This document shows positions 54,985-63,995 of a stretch of 64,000 nucleotides of DNA, in pieces. Both the position numbers and the translations under genes were made by a program. Position 1 is the stretch's first letter; the number at the start of each line of letters is the position of its first letter. The notes below the pieces were generated by a model, which did no database searches, was not told the DNA's origin, and saw nothing but the letters and a program-made list of their open reading frames with translations. This DNA comes from Psychroserpens burtonensis DSM 12212 (GTDB taxonomy: Bacteria > Bacteroidota > Bacteroidia > Flavobacteriales > Flavobacteriaceae), in contig NZ_AUDE01000010.1 of NCBI RefSeq assembly GCF_000425305.1, positions 62,001-126,000 on the forward strand, written 5' to 3'.

Positions 54985-55740
54985 ATGATAACAGCTATAA
55001 TTATTGATGATGAACAAAATGCAAGAGAATTTCTTCAAAAACTCATCAAACGTTATTTTGATAAAAAAATACTAGTACTTGATACTTGTGACTCTGTAAA
55101 AACAGGAACTGAGGCAATTAATCAGTTGCATCCAGATATCGTTTTTTTAGATATTCAAATGCCTAATGAAAATGGCTTTGAGTTATTTAAAAAATTAGAC
55201 ACTATAACTTTTGAAGTTGTATTTACTACCGCATATAAGAATTATGCAATTGATGCCATAAAACACGCTGCTTTCGATTACCTACTTAAACCTATCAATC
55301 ATATTGATTTATTAAGTACTGTAAGACGATTTGAAGCTCATAGAGACACTTTAAAACGTGAAGAACGCATATCTTTGCTATTAGAAAATTTGAGTTCAGA
55401 AAACGATACATTTAATAAAATAGCATTACCTACTCAAAATGGTTATGAGCTACAAAGGTTAAATCATATTATGTATTGTCAGTCCGATAGTAATTATTGT
55501 AAAATTAAATGTATTGATGGTAAAGAATTTCATTTAGCTAAAACTTTAAAGTTTGTTGAAAACCTTATAAACAATAGATTGTTTTTCAGAATCCATAAAT
55601 CGTATTTAGTGAATTTAAATTTCGTTAAAAAATTTGATAAGATTGATGACCTATATGTTACGCTAATTAATGGCGAACAGCTTCCTGTATCTGTAAGAAA
55701 AAAAGAATCCTTTTTAAATGTCATTTTACATAAAAACTAA
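54985..55740 (+). CDS. LytTR-family response regulator
   Basis: 251 residues. Receiver domain (about 1-120) with phospho-acceptor D56 in VFLDIQMP, acidic pair IDDEQNA at residues 7-9, T in FTTAY and K in LLKPI. LytTR DNA-binding domain (about 145-250; LNHIMYCQSDSNYCKI, FRIHKSYLVNLNFV, LPVSVRKK). The last 23 bp overlap the start of the kinase gene, so the two are translationally coupled partners. The receiver-LytTR order fits regulators paired with Y_Y_Y kinases in Bacteroidota. It is probably autoregulated through the direct repeats upstream. Confidence 0.92.
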   Translation: MITAIIIDDEQNAREFLQKLIKRYFDKKILVLDTCDSVKTGTEAINQLHPDIVFLDIQMPNENGFELFKKLDTITFEVVFTTAYKNYAIDAIKHAAFDYLLKPINHIDLLSTVRRFEAHRDTLKREERISLLLENLSSENDTFNKIALPTQNGYELQRLNHIMYCQSDSNYCKIKCIDGKEFHLAKTLKFVENLINNRLFFRIHKSYLVNLNFVKKFDKIDDLYVTLINGEQLPVSVRKKESFLNVILHKN

Positions 55741-58700
55741 AGTCTTAATACTGTTGTTGTTTTTGAGTGCTTTCATTGGCTATACTCAAATACATCCTTC
55801 AAAACAAATTTCCACAACCAACGGTTTGCCTAACAATCAAGTTGAAGCAATATTTAAAGATTCTCGTGGTATTATTTGGGTTGGAACTCAAAATGGATTA
55901 TCTAAAATAGAGAATGGCAACATAACTAATTTTTATGTTGAAGACGGTTTGTGTCATAATGCCGTATGGGATATTGTAGAAGACTCAAAAGGAAATCTGT
56001 GGTTTGGCACTTATGGTGGTGGTATAGCGAAGTATGATGGTAAACGTTTTACAATAATTAAAAGTAATGAAACACTTAATTCAAGCCATGTCAGGAAACT
56101 TTTTATTTATAAAAACAAATTACTAGTTGGAACTGAAAAGGGATTATATATCATAGACCTCAACACTAACAACTTTCAAGAATTTGAAACCAACCATGAT
56201 AGATTTCAGATAATGGATTTTATTCTATATAAAGATGAGGTTTATATTGCTGTTTATACTTCAGGGATTTTCAGTTTATCATCAGATTTTAAAAAGCTTA
56301 AAAAGGTAAAAGAAGTTGATGAAAAAAAGTCGCCAGTATTTTCTCTATATCTTGACGGTAATAGACTTTACGTTGGTAATGATGCAAATGGTATTAACAA
56401 TAGATTAATTTCAAAAACTGGAGCTGTAGACTGCTATGATATTGAAAATTTCATTAATAATAAACCACCAAATAAAACTTTTGGTAAATCTATTATTTGG
56501 GATTACGCCAAAGATAATGAAGCCAACCTTTATTGCTCAGGTTGGGGAGTTCATTCTAATAATGGAGGTATTTATAAGATTGAAAACAATGAGTTTACAG
56601 ATATGTCCTCTGCTTTTGGTGTTGATAGCTATAAGGTAAGAGGTTTATATTTTGATAAACAATTCAATAGACTATATGTTGGAACACAAGACAAGGGATT
56701 GTATATAGTGGATTTGAATCAAAACATTGTCTTTAACAAAACTGAAAACCATATTATTTCTGATTTTCAAATTATCAAAGATAATTTAGTATTGCTGCAT
56801 AATCATGGGCTTACCATTCAGAATGACAAAGACACAATCACTATAAACTCGAATAATTTTTATAAAGTACTCAAATCATCTTATAAACAACAATCAAAAT
56901 CCTATTTTCAGGTTTTGAGTATTGAAGTCTCTGAAAAAAATTTAGTCTATTACAAGTTAATAATTAGAAATAACAGTATTTGGGTTAGCACTAATTATGG
57001 TTTATTTGAAGTAAATGGAGACCTAAAAAACATTTCATACTATGCTACACGACCAAAAGTATTTGCATTTAAAAATCGAAATGATTTAATCAGTCCAATA
57101 CAATACGGATATGTTAGTATTTTCACTGATATTGAAAATAATCCTATTTATTATGGCGCACCAGAAAAAAACAAATTTTCACCCAATAATTCATCTGATA
57201 TTAACAATCCTCACCATATAACAAATTTAGCAAAGTCTAACAAAAGATTGTATTTGTCCTCTCCTGTTAATGGGTTATTTTCTTTTGATGATACAAAATT
57301 TACATCATTAAATAATTCAGGAGAGTTTACTGAAAAAGAGATAAATCACTTAACTATTTCAAAAGAATCTAATAAGTTAATAGCTTCATCAAATTCTGGG
57401 AAAATTTATATAGCAGATATAACTACTGATTTTGAGCTGCTCAAAACCATTAATAGGTCTAACTATATAGGCAACTCAATTTTGTTTCTTGAAACCTATA
57501 AAAACACGATTTTGGTAGGTACTGAAAAGGGTTTAAACGTTTTTAGAAATGAAAAATTTCAATTCATAGATACAGAACAAGGTTTGGATATGGTTAATTT
57601 TTCTTCAGCTAAAGTTTTGGATAGCACATTATATGTTGGAATTACAAATGGTTATTATAAATTAGATTTGGAAGCTGTTATATATCAAGACACAAAGCCT
57701 GTTACATTACAGCTTTCAGATGTGTTGGTTAATCATGCCAACCATCTTACAGAAGATAATATCTGGTTTAAGCAAAAAAGCAACAAACTAAAATTACCAT
57801 ACAACCAAAACACGTTAGACCTTTATTTTAAAAGCTCTAACCACCCATATCCTAAAAAATTATTATATAGTTACCAAGTACAAAACCTTGATAGTACTTG
57901 GAGTAATTTTTCCAACTCTACCAATATTAGTTTGCCTTATTTACCGAGTGGTGCTTTCGATGTTCATGTGAAAACTAAAGATTTAAACTCTGGAGTTGTT
58001 TCTAATTCAAAATTAACAGGCATCATTATTCTACCACCTTTTTGGCAAACGTGGTGGTTTATTGCTTTAATAGTTGCTTTTTTGGGTCTTATAATGTTTC
58101 TAGCCTATAAGAAGCGTATTGCTATTATTAAAAATAGAGAGCATCAAAAAGCGAAAATCCAAAAGCGATTGATAGAAACACAACTAGAAGCTTTACAGTC
58201 TCAAATGAACCCTCATTTCACATTTAATGCGTTAAACTCAATTCAAAATTATATTATAGATAACGATGTTGATAATGCTTTAATGTACTTGTCAGAGTTT
58301 GCAAAACTTATCAGAAAAACGCTTGATAATTCCTCTCAACCCTTAATATATTTAGAAGAAGAAATAGACTATTTGAAATCTTATGTGGCATTAGAGAACA
58401 TGCGATTTAATAATAAAGTTGAGGTGTCTATTAATTTTGATAACATAGATATACACGATATTGAACTACCACCAATGCTTATTCAACCATTTGTTGAGAA
58501 TGCTTTTGTACATGCGTTTGATAAAACTATTGTTAATCCAATTTTGCAAATTACATTTTCAATTGAAAACCAATTTTTAATTTGCACCATTGCAGATAAT
58601 GGTATTGGCATAAGCAAAACAGAATCTGGACAGTTACATGAATCAAAAGGCTTAAAACTCGTTACAGAACGATTAGATTTATTAAAGACCTCTACACAAA

Positions 58701-58783
58701 TATCTTATGATATTGCTTCTAAAAAAGGAAATGGGACAACTATCACACTTAAAATTGCTTCCAAGAATCTAACGATTAATTAA
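55718..58783 (+). CDS. Propeller/Y_Y_Y sensor histidine kinase
   Basis: 1021 residues. Signal sequence (about 1-20, ending FIGYTQ), then two seven-bladed propeller repeats (about 30-660) of the two-component regulator type: IFKDSRGIIWVGTQNGL, VEDSKGNLWFGTYGG, later VGTEKGLNVF. A Y_Y_Y domain (about 665-770; NTLDLYFKSS, YSYQVQNLDSTW), one membrane helix (about 772-795) and a His_kinase domain (PF06580) with phospho-acceptor H833 in NPHFTFNALNSIQ plus a HATPase core (ADNGIGIS) complete it. These kinases usually sense glycans or other envelope ligands in Bacteroidota, but no SusCD or glycosidase genes are adjacent. Partner is the overlapping LytTR regulator. Confidence 0.93.
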   Translation: MSFYIKTKVLILLLFLSAFIGYTQIHPSKQISTTNGLPNNQVEAIFKDSRGIIWVGTQNGLSKIENGNITNFYVEDGLCHNAVWDIVEDSKGNLWFGTYGGGIAKYDGKRFTIIKSNETLNSSHVRKLFIYKNKLLVGTEKGLYIIDLNTNNFQEFETNHDRFQIMDFILYKDEVYIAVYTSGIFSLSSDFKKLKKVKEVDEKKSPVFSLYLDGNRLYVGNDANGINNRLISKTGAVDCYDIENFINNKPPNKTFGKSIIWDYAKDNEANLYCSGWGVHSNNGGIYKIENNEFTDMSSAFGVDSYKVRGLYFDKQFNRLYVGTQDKGLYIVDLNQNIVFNKTENHIISDFQIIKDNLVLLHNHGLTIQNDKDTITINSNNFYKVLKSSYKQQSKSYFQVLSIEVSEKNLVYYKLIIRNNSIWVSTNYGLFEVNGDLKNISYYATRPKVFAFKNRNDLISPIQYGYVSIFTDIENNPIYYGAPEKNKFSPNNSSDINNPHHITNLAKSNKRLYLSSPVNGLFSFDDTKFTSLNNSGEFTEKEINHLTISKESNKLIASSNSGKIYIADITTDFELLKTINRSNYIGNSILFLETYKNTILVGTEKGLNVFRNEKFQFIDTEQGLDMVNFSSAKVLDSTLYVGITNGYYKLDLEAVIYQDTKPVTLQLSDVLVNHANHLTEDNIWFKQKSNKLKLPYNQNTLDLYFKSSNHPYPKKLLYSYQVQNLDSTWSNFSNSTNISLPYLPSGAFDVHVKTKDLNSGVVSNSKLTGIIILPPFWQTWWFIALIVAFLGLIMFLAYKKRIAIIKNREHQKAKIQKRLIETQLEALQSQMNPHFTFNALNSIQNYIIDNDVDNALMYLSEFAKLIRKTLDNSSQPLIYLEEEIDYLKSYVALENMRFNNKVEVSINFDNIDIHDIELPPMLIQPFVENAFVHAFDKTIVNPILQITFSIENQFLICTIADNGIGISKTESGQLHESKGLKLVTERLDLLKTSTQISYDIASKKGNGTTITLKIASKNLTIN

Positions 58784-58801
58784 AAAAAATAGTCGATTAC
58801 T
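58773..58801 (+). promoter_or_regulatory. Second, weaker 21-bp direct repeat pair
   Basis: CGATTAAT (58773-58780) and CGATTACT (58794-58801) are also 21 bp apart and fit the pattern CGWTWAMT shared with the repeats at 54914 and 54935. The first overlaps the kinase stop codon. It lies 53 bp upstream of the -7 box at 58854. Short repeats like these can arise by chance. Confidence 0.3.
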
Positions 58802-58825
58802 TTTTATTTAGTTACACAAACTAAT

Positions 58826-58861
58826 TGTCATTAATAATTATGACATTAAGATATATGTTTG
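58826..58861 (+). promoter_or_regulatory. Promoter of the lipoprotein run with adjacent palindrome
   Basis: TATGTTTG (58854-58861) is a -7 box; an imperfect palindrome TGTCAT...ATGACA (58826-58845) sits directly upstream, where a regulator would bind. TTG at 58825 is a possible -33 but the 26-bp gap is long. It indicates a transcript start ahead of the gene at 58889. Confidence 0.45.
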
Positions 58862-58888
58862 ATTATTATAAACCATAATAATCAAACA

Positions 58889-59464
58889 ATGAAACGTATA
58901 ATTTATTTTATCCTTTTAGCATTACTATTTAATTGCTCTTCTGATGATGATTCTAATTCAAACAATAGTGAAAACTTTATCTCTATAACTAGAGATGGAG
59001 AAACCTTTAGTGAATACAATCTAGCTTACTCGGTATTTGGAGCTAACAATTGTAACGATTCTAATGTAACAATGGACATTACAACACAAATTGCTTTCAT
59101 AGAAAATTCCGAATTTTCATTTTCTTTAGCTATTGCACATCCGACTAATAAATCCGACTTTGATAATGCTAGTTTATCTGCAAGCCAAGTCAACATTGAA
59201 GCTAGTGATGATGGTATTGGTTTTATAGACTGCGTAAATAATTTTGATTTTATTACCAATTATAATGACAATAGTAGGTATGTGTTTATTGATGATACAG
59301 TAAGTAACATAAACATCATTGAAAACATCAATTTAATCAATGAAACCTCAACGAATGCAACATACGGAATTAGAGGTAATTATCAGATAACTTATACTGA
59401 TGGGTCTGATTATAATATTACTATTACTGGAAGTTACTTAATCCATGTTGATACTTTAAAATAA
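58889..59464 (+). CDS. Small lipoprotein, Asn/Asp/Ser-rich
   Basis: 191 residues from ATG 58889 (MKRIIYFILLALLFNCSSDDD); the frame upstream to TTG 58859 includes part of the promoter box and is not used. Lipidated cysteine at 16, followed by SSDDDSN, a pattern that in Bacteroidota often marks surface-exposed lipoproteins (an acidic stretch after the cysteine). The mature part is beta-rich (ENFISITRDGETFSEYN, YGIRGNYQITYTDGSDYN). No family recognised. First of six consecutive same-strand genes with gaps of 5 to 90 bp. Confidence 0.75.
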   Translation: MKRIIYFILLALLFNCSSDDDSNSNNSENFISITRDGETFSEYNLAYSVFGANNCNDSNVTMDITTQIAFIENSEFSFSLAIAHPTNKSDFDNASLSASQVNIEASDDGIGFIDCVNNFDFITNYNDNSRYVFIDDTVSNINIIENINLINETSTNATYGIRGNYQITYTDGSDYNITITGSYLIHVDTLK

Positions 59465-59469
59465 CAAAC

Positions 59470-59913
59470 ATGACCTATAATATCAAAACCAATTTACATC
59501 GTGTACTAGTATTAATGATAATGTTTACCGCTTTGGCGTGTGATAAAAATCAAAATACTTCTTCTGATATTGAAAATTTTAACAATTTCTTTCATTCATT
59601 TTCAATTAATGAAAACTTTCAAAAAGAAAGAGTTGTTTTCCCATTTATGGAGTTAGAATATAATGGAGAAGATTATGACACCATCTATGTTTCATATAAT
59701 GAATGGAAGCATGATTCATTTTATTATGATGGGCAAACTTGTAGTGAAGCTATTCCTGTAATTTATAACAATTTTGAAAGGATGATGGATGATTCTTCAA
59801 ATGAAAGAGTATTTGCTTGGCAAGGCATAGAGAATGGAATTCAAGTTCTATACTTTTTTAAAAGGACTGGCAATAAATGGTTTTTAACTAAAATGGAGAA
59901 TAATTCAAACTAA
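59470..59913 (+). CDS. DUF4348-like lipoprotein
   Basis: 147 residues with lipobox cysteine near residue 24 (FTALACDKN). The sequence FNNFFHSFSINENFQKERVVFP with a following FPFMELEY resembles DUF4348 proteins of Bacteroidota. Starts 5 bp after the preceding lipoprotein gene. It is the first of a pair (with the 59926 gene) that share the opening pattern 'INLHRVLVLMIMFTALAC', so the two signal peptides are clearly related. Confidence 0.7.
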   Translation: MTYNIKTNLHRVLVLMIMFTALACDKNQNTSSDIENFNNFFHSFSINENFQKERVVFPFMELEYNGEDYDTIYVSYNEWKHDSFYYDGQTCSEAIPVIYNNFERMMDDSSNERVFAWQGIENGIQVLYFFKRTGNKWFLTKMENNSN

Positions 59914-59925
59914 AAAAGAGCAAAT

Positions 59926-60342
59926 ATGAAGTTTATTTTCAAAATCAATTTACCTCATATACTAATGTTAATCATATTGTTAACGGCCTTTACGTGTAAA
60001 GAAAAAGACCAAAGAAGTAATGATTCAGAAATAAACACCACTTCAACCAATCATCTATCTAAAAATGGTAAACGTATTCTAAAAGTTAGTCAGTTAAGAG
60101 GTTTATTACTGGGAAAATACTGGATTGAGGTTGAAGAAATACTAGGCAAAGCAGATGAAAGATATACAGGTAGTAACAATGAGTCTCTAATATATTTCTA
60201 TTCTGCGATAGACGATTTTGATAACGAAATTAGACATATGAATGTTTTTATAGTTAAAAATTATGTAAAAGAAGTATGGACATGTAAACCAGGACAAGAC
60301 ATACAGATTAATGGTATGGTGACTATGACAACACCAAAATAA
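59926..60342 (+). CDS. Small lipoprotein with BamE/SmpA-like segment
   Basis: 138 residues; lipobox cysteine near residue 24 (LTAFTCKEK). The core SQLRGLLLGKYWIEVEEILGKAD resembles the helical start of SmpA/BamE-like folds (a 'G-x-s-x-x-E-V-x-x-i-L-G-x-P' pattern), which is a common small lipoprotein fold. Its signal peptide resembles that of the preceding gene. 12 bp after the 59470 gene. Confidence 0.65.
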   Translation: MKFIFKINLPHILMLIILLTAFTCKEKDQRSNDSEINTTSTNHLSKNGKRILKVSQLRGLLLGKYWIEVEEILGKADERYTGSNNESLIYFYSAIDDFDNEIRHMNVFIVKNYVKEVWTCKPGQDIQINGMVTMTTPK

Positions 60343-60362
60343 CAGCTATTATGTTGAATCAA

Positions 60363-62711
60363 ATGAATAAAACTTACAACCTCGTATTGAACATCAATAA
60401 GGTAATCCCTTTAATATTTCTATTTATTGTTTCATTATCAGTTCAGAACTTAAGTGCCCAAAACTTTAAAAAAGTTTTTAAGAACATAGAAAAAGATAAG
60501 GTCGAAAAAGCAACTGAAGCATTTAAAAAAATTAGTTCTTCTAAAGAGTATACAGCTTTAGATATAATTAAGACTGAACTCGCAACCGTTTTGATTAGAA
60601 ACTCAAAATCATCAAATGATTATAACTGCTATGAGGCTTTGAAAACATATAAGCAAATTCAAATTTCAAAAAAAAACGAAACTGAAATAACTGAATTTCT
60701 AAAAAAATATAATTTGACCCTTACATCAATTGAAGATAACGTCTATAAAAATATTCTTGGTGAGGCAAAAGAGCTGGACACTGAAGCTTCATATGAAAAG
60801 GCTATTGCATTGTGCGATTCTTGTTATTTCTTTAAAGAAGCTAAATCCTTAATGGCAAATGCAGCTTTTAAAGAAGTCCAACAAAAAAATGATATACAAA
60901 GCTATATTTATTTCACAACCACCTACAAAAATTCAGAATACTATGAGGAGGCATATAATAAACTGACTGAACTAGAGTTTTATAAGGCAAAATCAAAAAA
61001 TTCAGTAGAAGGTTTAAATTCTTTTATTGAAAAATATGATTCCAAGAACGAATATGTTTTAGATGCCATTTCAATAAAAGACTCTCTTGTTTATTTCAGA
61101 ACCCCTAAAAAATACAAAGATTATAAATTATTTGTTCAAACTAATAAAGCTTCAAAATATTATAGTATTGCCCAAAGCCAACTTCCCGACATACTTTTTG
61201 ATGAAGCCAAAAAAGAAAATAACATTAGTTTGTTTGACTTATTTTTAAAAGAATTTCCAAAAGAGGATAGAGTTACTCAAATAAAATCTGATTTTATTCC
61301 AAATTTATTATTTGAACAGGGTATAGAAAATCAAAATACGGATTTTTTAGAAAGATTTATAAGTGACTATCCCAATGAAACTAAAAAAATTGATTTGGCT
61401 AGAAACAATTTAGAAACAATATATACCAATTCATTACTTAATAGCTACGCACCTCTGAAATTTGAAAGCTTTAAAGAAAAATTCCCAAGTAGTGAATCGA
61501 TTAAACAAATTGAACTAAAATACTCAATTATTTTAAAAGAAAGTGATTGGAATAAAAACGACTTAAATGGTAGGGTAAAAAATATCATAACTAAAGGTTA
61601 CTATTATGAAATTTTACCTAAACGTACGCAAAGTACTACGATAAACAAATTTAAAATTTTTGCCACTGGTGGTTTTATTATTGATGACAGAGAATTACAA
61701 ATAGATTTGGAAGAAAGTTATAATGAAAACGGAAATTATGAAAAAGTAATCCTTAATGGAGGGTCTAGAGATAATTTAGAAAAATTAATGAAGAATATTA
61801 GACCATATAAATTAAGTGTAGATACTGAAACAGCATCAATCCATAAATTTGGAGAACTAAAACATTTCGGAGAATATTTAGATGACGATATGTACATTAG
61901 TGGTTCTCGTTATGGGGAGGTTCTTTTCAAATACAACTCTTTCCAAAAGCTTACGGAAGTAATCCATAAAAATGAAAAGCATAGTATTTCTTATGAGGAA
62001 TCTCAAAAAATGATAAGTATAAGACGCACTAGTTTATCTTATGATAATAATAACCATACAATCAAATACTTGTGGAGTAAAAATCGATTATCTAAGAAGA
62101 CTATTTATGACAATCAAAATGCTTTGGTTTTTAATTATAGTATTCAGAATAATGGAAATCAAATAATTCTAGAAATCACGAATGAATATAACCAAATTGA
62201 TAAACGAATTATTTCCACAAAAAATAATAAGGGTAATATAACAAATGAAGTAATTGAGAACTTCAATCGAACATCAGGAAGAAACGTAATAACCGCCTTT
62301 ACAAAAAAGTATTTTACCTATAGTAAACATAATAAGCTTTTAACGGTCAAGACTCAAAGCTATTCAAGAAAAAACAGCAAGTTTAGTGCCTCAATAAATG
62401 CATTTTACGGTAATCCGATTAAATATGATAACGGAGAATTTTATGTTGGCCCTATAGAAAGTATAACTAATATTATTAGAGATAAAAATAATATGGTGAC
62501 AGCAGTAAATACTGTTGAGTTAAATAAAAAAAATTACCAACATAGCAACGAATACAGACATGGTGTTTTCGGTGTTTGGGGAAAAAGGTGGGAGTATGTA
62601 TATGATGAAAACAATAATTGGATTCAAAGAATAGAATATGAGGTTTTAGATGGAAATGAAAGCTTAAAAAATAAAAATTACATTATTAAGAGAGATATTA
62701 CTTACTATTAA
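60363..62711 (+). CDS. Large secreted protein, helical repeats plus RHS-like end
   Basis: 782 residues from ATG 60363 (MNKTYNLVLNINKV); ATG 60351 would add four residues and is equally possible. Signal peptide ends about residue 33 (NLSAQN). The N-terminal half (about 35-390) is helical with repeated units such as FIEKYDSKNEYVLDAIS and FLKEFPKEDRVTQIK, like TPR/tol-pal-type helical repeats. The C-terminal half has beta hairpin repeats reminiscent of YD/RHS-type or toxin_WG-like strands (KHNKLLTVKTQSYS, YVYDENNNWIQRIEYE). No catalytic motif recognised. Next gene is 21 bp away. Confidence 0.7.
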   Translation: MNKTYNLVLNINKVIPLIFLFIVSLSVQNLSAQNFKKVFKNIEKDKVEKATEAFKKISSSKEYTALDIIKTELATVLIRNSKSSNDYNCYEALKTYKQIQISKKNETEITEFLKKYNLTLTSIEDNVYKNILGEAKELDTEASYEKAIALCDSCYFFKEAKSLMANAAFKEVQQKNDIQSYIYFTTTYKNSEYYEEAYNKLTELEFYKAKSKNSVEGLNSFIEKYDSKNEYVLDAISIKDSLVYFRTPKKYKDYKLFVQTNKASKYYSIAQSQLPDILFDEAKKENNISLFDLFLKEFPKEDRVTQIKSDFIPNLLFEQGIENQNTDFLERFISDYPNETKKIDLARNNLETIYTNSLLNSYAPLKFESFKEKFPSSESIKQIELKYSIILKESDWNKNDLNGRVKNIITKGYYYEILPKRTQSTTINKFKIFATGGFIIDDRELQIDLEESYNENGNYEKVILNGGSRDNLEKLMKNIRPYKLSVDTETASIHKFGELKHFGEYLDDDMYISGSRYGEVLFKYNSFQKLTEVIHKNEKHSISYEESQKMISIRRTSLSYDNNNHTIKYLWSKNRLSKKTIYDNQNALVFNYSIQNNGNQIILEITNEYNQIDKRIISTKNNKGNITNEVIENFNRTSGRNVITAFTKKYFTYSKHNKLLTVKTQSYSRKNSKFSASINAFYGNPIKYDNGEFYVGPIESITNIIRDKNNMVTAVNTVELNKKNYQHSNEYRHGVFGVWGKRWEYVYDENNNWIQRIEYEVLDGNESLKNKNYIIKRDITYY

Positions 62712-62732
62712 CTGAATCTAAACTAATTCAAT

Positions 62733-63470
62733 ATGAAAAAATTAATCATTTTATTTTTATTTATAATATGCCTATTCTCATGTGAAAATGAAAATAAAGA
62801 TTTTAAAGTTGGGACTTTTGTTTATTTAATGGATATAAATGAGAAAATATTATACACTAGCCCTGATTATAATTCTGACCAGATAGAAACTATTCTGAAA
62901 CCCGAAGATTTTGTTTATATCCATGGGGTTGAGATAGTGGCTTTAACAGGAAAAGATACTGAATCTGAAGGACAATGGCTTCATGTTAATTTTTATGACA
63001 CAGGTTACCAAAATAAAGTAATAAAAGAAGAAGGTTATATAACTTCTAATGGATTGAGAAAAATTAGCATTAATAAAAATTTACATTTTGATGCTCTGGA
63101 AGGATTTTATCTAGATATTAAAAACAATCATATATTACACTTATGGAATAAAGATGAATATAATATTTTTCAACCTCATGATGGCTTTATGTTTACGATT
63201 AGAGGTTGTGGAAAGGAAGATGATAGAGAGATAGAAGGGTCTGCATCATTTTCTAATGGAAAACTAGTTTTATCAAACGGCATGAACATGGAATTGGATA
63301 TTAAAGAAATGAATATATTATCTTATTCAGAAATAAATAATCCTTTAGCTCCAGAATGCAATTCATCTTCCTCATCTGATGACAATGTGATATTGTTCTA
63401 TCCTATTGTATTATCGAGCAATTTAGCTTTAATTAATGAAGATTCTCAAAACTCGAATGAAACTAAATAA
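62733..63470 (+). CDS. Lipoprotein with SH3-like segment
   Basis: 245 residues; lipobox cysteine at residue 17 (CLFSCENEN). The first part (FKVGTFVYLMDINEKILYTSPDYNSDQIETILKPEDFVYI) reads like a bacterial SH3 domain that could bind peptidoglycan or peptide ligands. The second half ends in a Ser/Asp-rich tail (CNSSSSSDDN). 21 bp after the large secreted protein gene. No enzyme motif. Confidence 0.7.
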   Translation: MKKLIILFLFIICLFSCENENKDFKVGTFVYLMDINEKILYTSPDYNSDQIETILKPEDFVYIHGVEIVALTGKDTESEGQWLHVNFYDTGYQNKVIKEEGYITSNGLRKISINKNLHFDALEGFYLDIKNNHILHLWNKDEYNIFQPHDGFMFTIRGCGKEDDREIEGSASFSNGKLVLSNGMNMELDIKEMNILSYSEINNPLAPECNSSSSSDDNVILFYPIVLSSNLALINEDSQNSNETK

Positions 63471-63581
63471 GATAATTCAAATTATACTCCACAAGACTTA
63501 TCAATTAAAAGTTGGTGTTTCTAAATGTTTTGATGCTAATTTAATTGATTATAAATATTGAAGTTATTAATACCTAGTTTT

Positions 63582-63995
63582 ATGAATACTCATTTATTTT
63601 TATTCCTATTTATTACAACTATTACGGTTATTAATGCACAAAAAATACAATCCAATAATTACAATACTTCGGGTTTTGTGAAAAGTGATGGTACTATTGA
63701 GGACAGAAATTATAACACAATTGGTTATTTTAAGAGTGATGGTACAATACAAGATGAAAATTATAAAACCATTGGCTATATAAAAAATGATGGCACAATT
63801 TCCAATAAAAATTATACCACTTTAGGCAACGTCAAACCAGACGGCACAGTACAAGGCGAAAATCACAAAATATTAGGTTATATAAAAGAAGATGGTACTG
63901 TTCAAAATAAAAATCATCATACAATTGGTCATGTTAACAACATAAAAAAGGAATGGGCTGCTGCCTTTTATTTCTTTTTTGATTTTAGTCTTTAA
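63582..63995 (+). CDS. Secreted five-repeat beta protein
   Basis: 137 residues from ATG 63582 (MNTHLFLFLFITTITVINAQ); TTG 63558 is in frame but lies ahead of the signal peptide. After the signal come five and a half tandem repeats of 17 residues with the pattern NYxTIGYxKxDGTIxxx (NYNTIGYFKSDGTIQDE, NYKTIGYIKNDGTISNK). Such fivefold repeats are known as 'beta-flower' proteins in Bacteroidota. Function unknown. Last complete gene before the window edge. Confidence 0.8.
   Translation: MNTHLFLFLFITTITVINAQKIQSNNYNTSGFVKSDGTIEDRNYNTIGYFKSDGTIQDENYKTIGYIKNDGTISNKNYTTLGNVKPDGTVQGENHKILGYIKEDGTVQNKNHHTIGHVNNIKKEWAAAFYFFFDFSL

Noticed and set aside
60351-62711. Large secreted protein as an RHS/polymorphic toxin
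   Set aside because: Only a few YD-like hairpins are present, no RHS core signature or toxin domain, and no immunity gene follows.
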